From Sphaeroforma sirkka (taxonomy: Eukaryota; Opisthokonta; Ichthyosporea; Ichthyophonida): a stretch of DNA of 64,000 nucleotides. The stretch lies in the NCBI GenBank assembly GCA_001586965.3, contig LUCW03000205.1, positions 83,088-147,087 on the forward strand. The letters are read 5' to 3'. A program made the translations under genes and the position numbers. Below are positions 14,746 to 28,000 of the stretch, piece by piece (position 1 is the stretch's first letter; each line of letters starts with the position of its first letter). A model generated the notes under the pieces. It had not been told where the DNA came from and did not search any database. It saw nothing but the letters and a program-made list of their open reading frames with translations.

Positions 14746-15320
14746 GACATTCCACACTGGTAATTTATATTCATATAACACAAATTATTTTACATTTTGA
14801 ATTGGTCTATACAAATTAGCAGTGTCAGTAGATTATTCAATACTCAGCAAAATGCATATGAGCTAGCAGGTCCTGCGCATGGTGTATGTACCAGTTCAAG
14901 AGCTGTTAAGGGCTTGAATCAATGCAATTATCGTTCGAGTAATTATAAACGCGTGGAGAAGGAATTGGTGTCTCTCGATTAACAGCATGCTAATTTGTTG
15001 ATATTTTAAGCCCAATGTATGATTTAGCCATATGGGCTGTGTAGATATGATTGTCTATCTTCTCATTTCATATGGGGAAAATTTACCTTTTACAGTCTAA
15101 TATGTATATGAAAATACCGATTCAAAACCAGATATTGGAATATCAGAAAATCGGTGGGCACCCTGTATTGTGAGTATATACAGGATCGTCTATCCACTTA
15201 TAGGATCGTCTATCCATTTTAACACCTGCAACAAGTGTAATAATTACACACAAAATTCATAGCTAATACTTTGAAGTCTGTGATTGACAATATAGTTTTA
15301 CATTATTGAAGCATTATGTC

Positions 15321-15402
15321 TGGCGCATGCCTGAGCGGTTAAAGGGTATGATTAGAAATCATATGGTGTCCCACCTCCAAGGTTCGAGTCCTTGTGCGCC
15401 AA
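15321..15402 (+). tRNA. tRNA-Ser (AGA)
   Basis: Identical over 82 nt to the minus-strand copy near 14.7 kb, with the same AGA anticodon, long variable arm and A at the discriminator position. A T-run follows at about 15405-15413 and could end RNA polymerase III transcription. Confidence 0.92.
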
Positions 15403-15583
15403 TAATTTTTTTAATCAGTTCGAGTGACATATCAAGGATAGCTATCCCAAATTCACAATGGCAATGTATACAGATAATGATTACTGAGGTCTGAACCTTT
15501 GATTCGCACCAGTGCTTTTTATATATAAGTAATATGGAGAACCAGTCCTTCTGATTAACTCTAGGACATTTCATATATATATC

Positions 15584-15665
15584 TGGCGCATGCCTGAGCG
15601 GTTAAAGGGTATGATTAGAAATCATATGGTGTCCCACCTCCAAGGTTCGAGTCCTTGTGCGCCAA
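15584..15665 (+). tRNA. tRNA-Ser (AGA)
   Basis: Second direct copy, identical tRNA body. Downstream the T-run is weaker (TTTT only after a few A residues). Confidence 0.92.
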
Positions 15666-15844
15666 TAAAAATTTTAATTAGTTGGAGTGGCATATCAAGG
15701 ACAGCTATCCCATATTTACAATCGCAATATATTCAGATAATGATTATTGAGGTCTGAATCTTTGATTCGCACCAGTACTTTTTATATACAAGCAATAGGG
15801 AGAACCAGATCTTTTGATATATTTTAGCAAATTTCAATTCCGTC

Positions 15845-15926
15845 TGGCGCATGCCTGAGCGGTTAAAGGGTATGATTAGAAATCATATGGTGTCCCACCT
15901 CCAAGGTTCGAGTCCTTGTGCGCCAA
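15845..15926 (+). tRNA. tRNA-Ser (AGA)
   Basis: Third direct copy, identical tRNA body, followed by a short T4 and then a strong T-run at about 15938-15946, a good RNA polymerase III terminator. The unit's flanking repeat ends here. Confidence 0.92.
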
Positions 15927-18519
15927 CTAATTTTAGCATTTTTTTTTCGCTGGTTTTCATGATGGACCAAATAGTATCTCGGATGAATATCATCCATTAG
16001 CTGTTATCCTGTTAATTATTAACAGCTACGCAGTTCCAATGTCGTTGTGACTTCATGTTGTACCATCCTATTACCGAGAGAAGTCATCAATTCAATATGT
16101 AACGCGCTTGCTGTACAAGTCAACAACCTCGAGTACGTATATGACCTGGCAACGAGACCACACTCTTCATTCGTCACCTTTGTTGTTTTTATTATAGTGG
16201 TTTCAGTTTATAATTTATAGCGGTATCAGTTCGTAATTTCCTCGCAGCTGTCAGATATCCTCTCACTCGAACTACAAGCGCACTTGAGTGACATTTTCAA
16301 TCACCATGTGATTCGTGACGAATATAAATGCTTTACTTATAAACAATTTTTATTCCAAAAATAAAATTTTCACAGTGCTCTCGGTATTAATACATGTAAG
16401 AATATATGTAATATTATAAAAGGCGCGGCGTTCCTGTGCTGCTGAAGATTGATACATACATTCATCCGATTACATCCACATAGATGTTTACCTTTCAGTA
16501 TGCGCGAGCGTTTTTTGGAGGATCTTCTAATATGCTTCGGTTTGATCGAATCAGGCGCGATCTGCTAACTTTCTTACCCAATATAATTATCTCTTCCCCT
16601 CTGTCTGCGAACTGCAGATCCTTGGCAACCCTCATTGAAATCTAGCGAATGACTTGTATTGTTGGGAATGACAGTCATGCTAGCTTATTTCACAGCCGCT
16701 CACAGTATCAGTCTTCTGACTGTGCGCTAGATAAACGTGCTTTTATGAAAGGTAGCGACACTTCAACAGTTATTATCTTCATTTGTTTGTGGTTGATAGC
16801 TCCTTTCAACGATGGCTAGCTATACTACTGCTTCTTTATATGTCAAATGATCTTGTAAATATTATTATTATTAACTTATTATATTACAATTACAAATAAA
16901 TGTATTGATTTGTTTATCATCGGCCGTGAATTTAATTGGGTGTGTTAATTGCATGAAACTCTGAAAAGTAGTATAAATTCATGTGAAAACTCCACTTCGG
17001 TTGAATAAAAGTAGTATAAATTCATGTGAAAACTCCACTTCGGTTGAATAAAAGTGGACATTGCGAGAATCTGTATATATATTTTCCGTTACTTGTCGCG
17101 CTAAAATGGGAAGAGAAGTTTATTTGGTCAGTTTTGTTTTCCAGTATTGTTAATATGCAAGTGCAAGATCGTGAGCATCATAGTCAATATTGTGACAATG
17201 ATGTATCCCTAGCCCTTAACCCTTAAAACCAGACAAGGGTAATTAAAATGATATGTTACGAGTAACAGTGTCGTCAACACATATCCTGTAAACTCGCTAC
17301 CGTTGTCAGTGCACGCAATAGCTGGTCAGCCAGAATCTGCGAAACACTTATAGATTCTCTCATCCACATTTTTGAATTGATGTATCTTCTAGAGAATATT
17401 ACATATTAAATCGTGAAACAATATTAAACACATGACGGCCATACTTATCTTTCATATGTCTGGACCTGGGCAGTTCAGTCAATTCAATGATAATTCGGCG
17501 CTACAACGGCTCGCCCTCAGATACGCTTCGTAGTTGTGTACCCGTGACCCTTGATGTGGTTATCGCAGTCATTGTATTCATGATACACTTGAGATATAAA
17601 CTGCTTAAGATTCGTGTACAATCCCATACCTTTCGCTATCATTCTCGGTCCTCACCTTATTCACATATATACTTGCAAGATTCCGACTTTAGCATGTTTC
17701 TGCATTTATCATTTCATAATAGCTACACAAGTGCTGTTGCCTCGGTTGATCTTGAATAAAATTATCATTTCGTAATAGCTGCTGCCTCGGTTGATCCTGA
17801 GTAGAATTTTGTACAAGTCAGGTCAAGAGTTGTTTCACGATACCATACGTAGGTCCTTCGACGTAAATATCACGTACCTTGGCTGGATATTATTGATCCA
17901 TTACTGCATACAGTATCTCTTGGTCTTTCCTACGAAGATTCGACCAGAATATAGTCCGTACCCATAGCACACACCTCGGACATGTCCATAGTTTGAGCAC
18001 CCGATATATGTGTATATAACTTCGATAGGTAGTAATATACTGACGTTCCTTCTTCCGGCGAAATCATGATTGATACCAGTATTTCCAGTCGATGGTTCTT
18101 CAAAAAAAGTTGAACGATCATCTCGCTTTGCTCAGCGTCTTTAACTGTGTTATCACAGTAGCTTCTGACTTTTTCTAACTACCTTTACTTGTAAGTAGAC
18201 AGTTCAAAACTCTGCTGTGATGCCTCTAACCAATTCTTTTTTGCGAAGGGTTGCTGTAAGCATATTCTGACCGAAGTCTTTCTAAAGTTCTATCCAAACC
18301 TACCAACTATTCATATCGAAAGACACCTGTGTTTCCTTTCGATCCAGTCGATATGTGTCGACAACTTGCCTATATCCTTATCGACCTCCTTGTTTTCTAT
18401 GATCTTTTACTGGTATAGGTTACTCGCATGTTATAAAATAGACTAGACGGGTAGATAGATACATATTAGCCTCCCAGTGCCTGTTTGCATCTAATAATAT
18501 GATAGCAGTAGATTCTGCA
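15927..18519. other. Intergenic; two small direct duplications
   Basis: No coding exon could be supported. Two recent-looking direct duplications are visible: a 43-bp unit at 16964-17049 (GTATAAATTCATGTGAAAAC, then TCCACTTCGGTTGAAT) and a diverged unit of about 60 bp at 17700-17805 (ATTATCATTTC, ATAGCT, GCCTCGGTTGAT). From about 17.9 kb on, minus-strand frames resemble worn continuation of the retroelement fossil that follows, but I could not assign a domain. Confidence 0.5.
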
Positions 18520-21500
18520 CACTTTATACGAGTTGCAAACCCCGCAAACCTTGCTTCTCTAGTCGGAAGCTCGTAGTGTAGAAGTCCTGTTTGTTGCTGA
18601 CCATACAGTCACATCTCATCGTCATCACCAGAAGCGACGATACCATGATAGGTGATGCCTTAGGTTGCCGTTGAGGAGCAGGTGGCGGTGTCGGAGTTAG
18701 CTCTTGCCTCATGTTTGACTTTCGTATTCGGTTCTTCCCTATGAATATAATCTTTAAGATACCATCGAGATGATGACTCCATTGCTGTCAGTTATGTGCT
18801 TGGAGACTCAGAACTAGTCGTCTGATGCAGATACGTGTCTTCTCAATCAGTCGCCATCTCATAGGCCAAATCGTATTGAATAGTACCAATGGATCGAACA
18901 TCAATGTTGGGAAGTTGGCCAGTTTATCCGTGTTATCGAACCACTTTATATTTGAATATCGGCCATCCTGTTTCGTCGACAAGATTGTACGTAGTCGTTT
19001 CTGAAACTGACGAGCATGATTTGCAAAGTCATATCCTGAATATTTCGTACCCGAAGTACCTTACCCACAATCGATTGAATAGTACTAATGAATCGGATAT
19101 CGATGTTGGAAAGTTGGCGAGGTAATCTGTGATAGCGAACCACCTTAGATTTGTACATCGACCATCCTGTTTTGTTGACAAAATTTTAGGTAGTTGTCTC
19201 TGAAACTGACTAGAAGTTTCCTTGTCCTTCGCTTCTTTAATATTTGTCAAGAAAGTCGCATCATTAATATCTCGTACCCGAAGTACCTTACAGCCGCGCG
19301 CATAATATAAGGTAGTGACAACGTTCCATCCGGTATAGTCTTACGTACGTTCGGAAAAAGAAAACGCTGTGCCTTTCGAATACTTGTTGCCCTTGCACCC
19401 CTATGGTATGTCGCGATTCTATCCTTTTCTTCGGGTTTGATGCAATCCTGTGGTAAATTGCGATTCCATCCTTTTCGTCGCTTTTGATCTCATCATTCAG
19501 TAGTCCAGTAAATACCAGAGCTGATCCTGAGTATTTCGTACCCGAAGTACCTTACAATCGTGTGCATGATATAAGGTAGTGGCAACGTTCTATCCGGCAT
19601 AGTCTTACGTACGTCCGGATAATGAAATTGGCGAGCCATACTTGCAGCCCCGTGGTAAATCGCGATTCTCTCCTTTTCGTCAGTCTTGATCTCATCATTC
19701 AGTGGTCCAGTATAGACCAGAACTGTGTAGCATCTAGGGACCAGATTATATCCCAAAACCCAGAATGATCAAATACTGAATTTTGGAATTAGGATTGGAA
19801 TATTTCTGATATTAGTCACCAGAAATATTAGCGGTAGAACCGGTAAGCTATACCGGGACTCCCGCGTATGAGAGAAACACTCAAGTAAATACCGAGTCTG
19901 GTGAAAACACAAATAAAGACTCAGTTCGGTTCTCTCAGACCAGGGACTTTTCCTAGCTGAAAAAACCGTACTTGAGGAGGTCTATTATATCCTATTGTTT
20001 CGTACCTTTCAGCTACACCCTAAAAACCTGCGGTACTCGAGGAGCCTGAATGTATCATTTATGAAGGTACCCCAAAAGATCGTCCATCAACCTCACAGCC
20101 CATCATATTGCGGTTAAGCTAGCGCTGGAATATCAGGAAATTCGTCACATGCGTACTGGTCCTCTACACCATATTACAAAGTTAGCCTATTCTTCAGTAC
20201 TCTAGTCAACGGCTCTAAGACTATAGTGAAGTCCGGTACGTACATATGCCATCAATTAACTATATCATATAAACCATATAGTTCCTCTTTGCTCTTGGGC
20301 ACCCACATTGTCCGCAGCGCCTGTGTGGCATAATTGGCCAACCTCTCCATCACTTCGCACTTCCCCAGACGAACCTTAATATTTCATTCATTTCGTCTGC
20401 GTAGTACTTCTTTCGAAAAGATAGCGTGGTTCTCCTCGGCCACAGATCCGAAGAAGACATTATCTATGTATATGTAGACCCCTTTCTAAAGGTCTCGCAA
20501 AAGATCTTCTATCAGGGATTGGGGTTTGAATCCTGAATCGGCCAACCTCATTGGTATCTTCAGGTATCGTTATGGCTTTTCCTAAAAAAATAGGCGTATG
20601 TACTTTGTGGACTCGCGTACAAGCTCGACCTATCAACAGCCACGCGCCGTGTCCGAGTTAGAGGACTATTTATACTTTGATACACGTCGCACTATGCCCT
20701 CTTCATCGAGTACCGGGATATACCGAAACTTGAATTGTCGATTTAACGGTACAAGATTTGCATCGAAACATCAATGTTCCAGGCTCCTTATTGGGGACCA
20801 TCAGCAATCCAGAAACACTTCTCAACGACGTGCTCATTATTGAAGATCTGATAGAGCTTTAGTCGCATTGTGAACAGGGTAGCTGTAGCCATATATCACA
20901 TGCAACCTCCTGGAACTTGAATTGCCACCACAGTCATTCTTTTCTCCACAGGGAGCCCGTCGCTTTGTCCCTAAAACGACTCAAATACATAGTCTCGTAT
21001 CCATCGCCACCCGAGTAAAGGCACGTCAAATACCTTGGCGTCGACCCTATGGACTTTCTGTCAGCTCTCTGTGTCAGCAAAACCGACCGTAAGCTCAATC
21101 CGTCCATACCATACTATCGAGGATGTATATTGTTTCTTTATGTTTAGACCAGCCTAACCTTTCGGTAACAAGCTTACATCATATTGTCCAACATGCCCGA
21201 CATTATACGACAGTCGAACAGCGATTCTTCTCTCCAAGTTTTTTATTTTCTATTTCTCAGCCGTCGCACGATCGGCCCGTCCCGTCCTGCCTGTTTGTAT
21301 AGGGTTGCCGCATGATCTTTGTTACTATTGCTTCTGCACCCGCCGTCAAACAAACAGTTCTTAGCGAAATGGTCAGTTTTCCCACCTTTGTTGCCCTTGT
21401 CTTTGCTGCCACCTCAATCTCTGTTCTGACTCGAGACATCAGTCTTATTGTGTGCGCCACGTGGCTTCTGTTATATCGAGCCTGCAGTGTCTGCAAGCTT

Positions 21501-23180
21501 CATATCAGTTATCAATCGATCTTCATTTGCCAACTTCAAATGAACATCCAACTTGAATTAATCGTCAGATCTATACATATATATGACAGCAGTTTCGCTC
21601 TATTGTATGTTTGGCATATTAAGTTGCAGCTCCTAAACTTTTCTGTATGAGCTTGTACAGTTCCGATCTGCCTGATTGTCATCAGCCCTTCTCCGCACTC
21701 CGTCTGCCAGTTCGGGACAAGTTAAAAAAGGGGTGATTAGAAGATCTATCATTCATCGCCCTAGTACCAGTTCAAAAGAAGGTATCAACATCGCTGTCAA
21801 TGATAATCTACTCTTCTTGGATCATCGATACTGAGTGGGTTAATCAAGAATGTACTTTCCTTGGAGAATATCATAACACTATGATAACTTCCAATCTTCA
21901 CCTCACATTATCGAACAGATACTATATTATTTGCCAAGTCGGTTTGCCCCTGTGTCATGTTTCAAGACAACCACAAAAGTGTCACCGTTGGGATGAATAT
22001 GTGGCATATAATCCCGTAACTGTGTGTTACGAAACGCCGCAGACATATATTGCATGTTTGCCCCACTTTTCTTTGCAGGAGGTGTATCATCCAACCGGTA
22101 GCTAGCAATTCGCGGATAGTCATTTGGTAGTCTGGTAACATATGTGAAAGTATACCCCGCAGATGGTCACTCACAGTATACATTCCATCATAAAAAAGAA
22201 CTTGCGGAGGCGATCGCATCAACTACTTAAAATATTGATTATACTTATTCATATCGTTAAGGTGTAATACCAAAGACTTTTCTTGGAAATAGGCACCATA
22301 TAGATAGTCTTTATAGTGCTCTAAAGTACAAAATGTATCACGAAGTGCTTTTATGATGGTCACACTGTGAAGTTTATAGGCACCTTCTACATAACTGTAC
22401 ATATCATGGGTTAGTATCTACCATATGATATAGTACACCTCACACAGCATTATCTGACGAGTATGCGGTCACCTTAAAGGGTAAATCTTCGACAGGTCAA
22501 CGTATCGCAAGTCTAGACTGTACAGCGGTCTAAACCTTTCTAAACGCGTCTTCGCATTCAGCTGCCCAGTAACCATTCTGCGGGTGTAAACGCATATATC
22601 CGCAAGTCTGCTAGATGGAGTACGTCATTGCTAAAAAGTTCACGAACACGTGAATGTTATCAACCTTGCCGGTTGTGGGGGTACACACATTTAGTAACTT
22701 TTCGACCTTCCAGTTTCTATATCAATACATTCTCTGAATAACATGTATCAAAGAAATGGTACCTTGTCGACTCCCCACTCGCTCTATTCTTCGTTTACTT
22801 CAAGGTCGTGTGCGTTTACACGTGCAAATATTCGAAATACTGCGCGTGTGTGTTTAGCGTGTATCGGTAAAGATGATTATATCATCCAAGTATACCATGT
22901 TTAACATGTAGAATTTTCGATGAAAGTATTGTTCACCAGTGCACCCCTGAGCATATATGTACTTTTTATATTTCAAGTGAAGGAGAAACACTTTTAGCGT
23001 TCCCAAAGTATTTTGGATCGATGACAGTCTTGTAGAAGATCTATATTCGAGAACTTTTGTTCCTGCCAAGGAGTCGGCACACGCAGGTCGAAATTAGAGA
23101 CTGGAATTTTCGCTACAGTCTGAACCGGTTTTAGAGCATTGCTAACTTCAGAGAAAATATTCCAAGAAATAAATACAAGC
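18520..23180 (-). mobile_element. Ty3/gypsy-like LTR retrotransposon fossils (reverse transcriptase and integrase parts)
   Basis: Minus-strand remnants of pol. A reverse transcriptase active-site region with YLDDIIIF lies near 22.87 kb, with upstream RT sequence to 23.18 kb. A second, different RT region (YIDNVFFGS motif) lies near 20.4 kb. An integrase zinc-binding segment (HGAASMARQFHYPDVRKT) lies at 19.6-19.7 kb. Two RT regions of different sequence mean at least two elements, or one inserted beside another. Segments at 18.8-19.6 kb are internally repeated. The whole is badly broken, with many breaks in every part; no flanking LTRs were recognised, so age cannot be estimated beyond old. 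Confidence 0.75.
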
Positions 23181-24195
23181 AAGGTATCTCAGTCAGAATT
23201 GAGCAAGTGTAGTGTACGAAGGATCTGAGTTGCCTCCTGGTACGAGCCTTGATACACTCGACCACACATAATGTACTTTCAGCATACTTATTGCTCTATT
23301 TTCATTATAAGCGCTAAGAGATCATAACTTACATGTATTCGTTGTAGATGGGTAGAAATACGTGAACCATGTAAATACAGTAGTGATTATGAATAAATGT
23401 ATTTTTAAAGAGAAGTTGAATTTTTTTATAGGATTTTTGGAGATTGGCGGGAAGACCAAAACCATAAACAGATGTTCAGAATTTATATAGTTATGAATAT
23501 AATTCTACATCTACTATAGTCTTAAATACAGCCAAGTATATGGTTCATTCTAAATACTCGGGCTGTATAAGCCATCAAAGTGAATTTAGAACACTTTGAA
23601 TTTATTGGAGAACGAGCTTACATCTGTATATTCGAAAAAGATAAAAAACCAACGCATTTTGCTTGATTTGATCTTTCAGACAGACCAGAGTCTGTATTGA
23701 TATAACATTGTTAACTCCTACATATTTTAGAGTCTTAACATGTTCGGGTCCGTAATCTTTGCGTGGCTTCGTAGGTGTACGTTGTGATGCTTGAGTACTC
23801 TCTTTGAATGCACATCTATACTCATTCGAGCAATTCGACGGTAGTATTTGGTGTGGGGTACGTGATTAACGTTTCCGATTAGCACTATTCTATCTTACTA
23901 TTACCTTTTGATCGATATACTGCCAAAGTCTTCCATGATGGCGTTTTCGATTTGATCCAGTCCATGCTCGATTTGATCGGCTTCACGTTTCTCGCTCCGC
24001 TCATTGTGGACAGTGTCGTCTCGTAAGAGGTCTCTTAAAGGATGGGAGATAGAGGATTTGTAGAAAATCGTTATTCACTTCACCAGATGGCCACCCTGAA
24101 TGAAATAAGATTATCCCTGTGCAGCAAGTATACATATGAAATAGAACTTACTATTGCAAAACATTATATAAAACATACTATGAGTAGAGTACCAT
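23181..24195. other. Spacer between retroelement fossil and tRNA pair
   Basis: AT-rich DNA with no recognisable gene. It may include more of the worn retroelement. Confidence 0.4.
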
Positions 24196-24269
24196 CTCCG
24201 GATGGTCTAGCTGGTTATGACGGCTGCTTAACACGCAGCAGGTCGGCGGTTCAAGTCCGCCTCTGGAAA
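24196..24269 (+). tRNA. tRNA-Val (AAC)
   Basis: About 74 nt. D arm GTC/GAC with loop TAGCTGGTTAT; anticodon stem GCTGC/GCAGC with loop TTAACAC, anticodon AAC; T stem GGCGG/CCGCC with loop TTCAAGT. The acceptor pairs TCCGGA with TCTGGA, six clear pairs with one G-T; the exact first base is uncertain by one (24196 or 24197). A near-identical copy lies inverted about 380 bp away. Confidence 0.85.
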
Positions 24270-24408
24270 ATATCTTTTCTGCAATTTCAATCAATATAGA
24301 TCAAGATTTTGTAGAAATACTTGCATAGCCCTATTGATTAAACCTAGAAGCCTATGATACTTGCTACGTACTGAATATGGAACATGTACTCCATTGTCTC
24401 AAAACAGG

Positions 24409-24450
24409 AGAAAATCTATAAATTCATGGTCCAAGATTTATAGATTTTCT
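24409..24450. repeat. Perfect 15-bp inverted repeat (hairpin) between two tRNA-Val genes
   Basis: AGAAAATCTATAAAT at 24409-24423 and its exact reverse complement at 24436-24450 flank a 12-nt loop. It lies almost midway between the inverted tRNA-Val genes. As DNA or RNA it can fold into a strong AT-rich hairpin. Function unknown. Confidence 0.85.
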
Positions 24451-24574
24451 ATCGGTTAAGTGACATTCTGTGTACATACTGTATTCTTAAGTGTATTTAT
24501 TTATTTACATCCCGTTCAATGCTTGCTACTTTGTGAAAGATGAAAAATACAAATTCAAAAACAATAAAAGGTAA

Positions 24575-24648
24575 TTTCCAGAGGCGGACTTGAACCGCCG
24601 GCCTGCTGCGTGTTAAGCAGCCGTCATAACCAGCTAGACCATCCGGAG
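24575..24648 (-). tRNA. tRNA-Val (AAC)
   Basis: Inverted copy of the tRNA-Val gene at 24196, with one T-to-C difference seen next to the T stem (AGGCCGGCGG against AGGTCGGCGG). Same AAC anticodon and arms. The two genes converge, each transcribed toward the hairpin between them. Confidence 0.85.
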
Positions 24649-25079
24649 ATGTTTATACTTTTTCTTTGCATACTATCAAATACAAATCGTTTCATGCCAA
24701 CGTCTTTCATGCAATTTTCTTCACACTTTAATGTCAAATCCTCAACAAATGAAACAAAACAGTATTACATTATCAATCTGCCATTAATGCCATACGAAAT
24801 ATCGCCTATATTTAAAAAATATGTATTTATATTTGAATGTTTTATTTAGACTTTACAATACGACAATGTGACTGTGTGTCACACTGACTATTTTCTATCT
24901 AAGTACCGTACTATCGAGCTCCACTCAGGTTTAACAATGACAAACTCTAAATATCTTGGTAAGAACTATACAATATTTTTTCCTCTACGACCATAACTTT
25001 TATTATAAGTTTACTACACAAATATAGAATAAAGGTAGTACTTCTAGTTCAATAAGTATTACGGACCATTAGGTTTTAG

Positions 25080-28000
25080 GCCATTGATCCGACTCTACTT
25101 TTCACACTATGCTGCTGCTCCCAACAACAATTCATCTGGTCAGTAAGTTATTGCCCCCACGAAGGCACCCCTGACTCAAACGTATGATGAATTCCATCGT
25201 CGTAATGGACATTTAAATCGTACCACTACCATACGCATGGCTGCCAAGGAGGGCATCACGTTTACTTTCTGCAGTTAGACCCTCCTCTACGGTCCAAAAC
25301 TATGGAACACTTTAATTACAAACCTACCATCGATTACTTCTCCTCTCCTAAAAAAAGCAACTTCCACGCTTTGTGGACCCTGAGGGAGGAGAAGTCCGCT
25401 GTTTTCGAAAATTAAATCTTCTCCATGAACGCGCTTATGGAAATCCTGGCTGGTCTCTTACCCACGACTGGATGAAATTAATATCCAATGCGGCACTATC
25501 AATGCTATTGTCGTTCCGTTGCATCCATGCGCAAAGTGATGGCCTCCCTTCATCTCCAGAATACAAGGTCAAGCGTATATTATTCATATTGCGTCTACTA
25601 CTTTTCGTCAGCATGGAATCACAACCATGTCCAAACCATCCTGGGTCTACACTGTGGTTGCCCTCTTTGAACAGCTTCGCACTGCTATACCACCCGGCCC
25701 GGCTCTCCAAGCTGCCAATACTTTTGCGAAAGCCTATCCCAAATTCAACAAACATTGTAATGTCTGTCTCGAGGCCAAAATTTGCAGAAAGAATATTAAA
25801 CATCAGACATCTGACAACATCACCGACCCCGCGGAGCGATTCCATATCAATATTCAGGGACCGATGCCCCCTGATCGCATATGGTGTGTGATGGCACAAA
25901 ATTTGGTCTTCACTCTAATTTGAAAGATCTAAATAATATCCCATACAGGGTTCTCGAACTTCTTCAGATTTCGGCGCGTTACAAGCCTCACACTATCATT
26001 GCTGATGGCGCTAGCGTTTTCCAGAGTGCTGGAACTAAAGCCATGCTCTGCATTCGGCATATCTACCTCGGTCGCACTCCGCCCCATTGTCCCAAATTTA
26101 ACGGTATGATTGAATGTTAGCACGACACCTTGAGCAACATGACTCGGGCGATCCTGAAAGATTCTAACCAACCCAAAGGTTGTTGGGCTTATGCCAAAAC
26201 TTACGCTGGCATAATTAGGAATGAGAACATCTCATCTGGTGGGTTCTTATTCTCTCCTGCCGACAAGTGATTCCAGACTATTGTACTCAAAATTTCCTGA
26301 TGCCCGCTACGGGTGCATTATCATTAGGAAACTTGAGGGCAACGACTACACCGATGCCCACAAGTACGGCGACCATTTCGGCCGCGGTGTTTTCCTAGGA
26401 TGTTGTTTCAACTCTACTCCGGAAAAATGGCTTATACAAGGTTTTAAACTCAACGTAAACTTTATTCACGTAACGTCAAGTTCTTTCCCACTGAATTCCC
26501 CGAATGGTCCGATGATGGTAAACGTTGGTCTCCTGGAACTACACCTTGTTCATATACTATCCCCCTCGATTGGGCTACAGACCTTCGAAAACGTGCTAAA
26601 GCACGTGTCATACCCCCCATGCCTACCGCAGTTCAACTTCCATGTCTTCAGCCCGTGTACGTGGAACCTCGCAATCGACCGCTCCTCTCCGACACCCGCC
26701 GCATCGCTCAAGCCGAACCTCGCAACACTCCCCTACTTTGGGATCGCTCCCATTCTCTAGCGCTACCACCGCCTATGCCCCTCATATCTCACGCACTCCC
26801 TCATTTCTACACTTTGAGACCATGCTTCAAGAGCCCCACATCACACTCCTCTTACTAGCACTACACGTCATCAATGCCCTGTTCCACCCCCAAAAAATAT
26901 ATGGTACCTACACCAATGCCAATATCCCATCCGTCCATTCTAACTCCCCTGGATGAATCCATTCTCGCAGCTCGTTGGGCGACACCGTGAACCCCCAGCC
27001 TCTCCAGTATTTCCCCGGGCCCTCCTGACTCACCGAGCCTCACGTCCGAACCCTTATTCCTCTCTCTCCGCCTGATAATCACACTATAGATTATCAAACC
27101 CTATACGACTCCAGCTCTGTTGATCTCCATCCTTCTATCCGTTCTCTGTCCCAGACGACCTTCTGCAATTTGTCTCTTCTTGACGCCGTCAATCTTCTAC
27201 ATCCCACTATCCCGAAGTGTTCGACAAGCCAAGTCTCAACCCGAATGGTCTAATCGGGAGGCACCCATTGAGAAAGAACATGTGGCCTGTGGCCGTAATG
27301 AACTCGCCGATCTTATACCTACAACCGACGTTCCACCCGGTATCCGTGTTATACATTCATAATATGTTTTTAAAATCAAACATGATAAAAATGAACCTCC
27401 GACCATCTTTAGAGCTCGTCTCGTCGCCCGTGGTGACCAGCAACAACAAAGATATTCATTTTGGGATACTTATGCCCCTGCCGCCACGTCATGTACTCTT
27501 CATTTATTTCTCGCTTACGCGGCTTTCAACGATTTAGATGTTTTCCACATTGATGTGGATACAGCCTACTTGTATTTCACTCTCGACACACCGGTCTACA
27601 TGTATTCCCCGCATGCAGCCTTGACTTGGGATACTACAAACCGCTTCACATTCTTCGTCTTAAATGCGGTCTCTACGGCCTTAAGCTGGTCGCCTCTGGA
27701 ACATCGACATCGTTGCCAACCTTAAAAGGTTGGATTTCATTCGATCCGACGATGATGAGAGTATATGGATTCATCGTACTCGCCGCATTGTCGTCGTGTT
27801 TTACGTCGACGAAATTGTACCGGCCTTTCCACATGGCTCTGGTGACGAGCAGTGGCTCTCCAAAGCATTGAGCAAATCTACAGCCTCAAATTCCTTGGCC
27901 TTGATTCTCACCTTGTGGGTCGTCGAATTTGACAGCACGCCCACGGCATCACCATTGATCAACATGCGTACTTAAGGTCTCTCCTTAACGCGTTTCCTCT

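Larger units (their letters stand above)
14564..15930. repeat. Amplified unit of about 262 bp carrying tRNA-Ser: one inverted, three tandem copies
   Basis: The three plus-strand tRNA genes start at 15321, 15584 and 15845, a spacing of 263 and 261 bp, and the DNA between them (ATATCAAGGA, AGCTATCCCA, TCTGAA, TTGATTCGCACCAGT motifs) is also repeated, so whole units were duplicated. The minus-strand copy at 14664-14745 carries part of the same flank (about 14564-14663) in inverted orientation. The tRNA bodies are identical, the spacers are slightly diverged. Confidence 0.9.

Noticed and set aside
15306-15494. Small open frame over the tRNA-Ser copy
   Set aside because: The interval is a tRNA gene and its repeated flank; the frame recurs only because the unit is duplicated.
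25435-25899. 154-codon minus-strand frame in the copia region
   Set aside because: Antisense shadow of the integrase region; motifs are on the plus strand.
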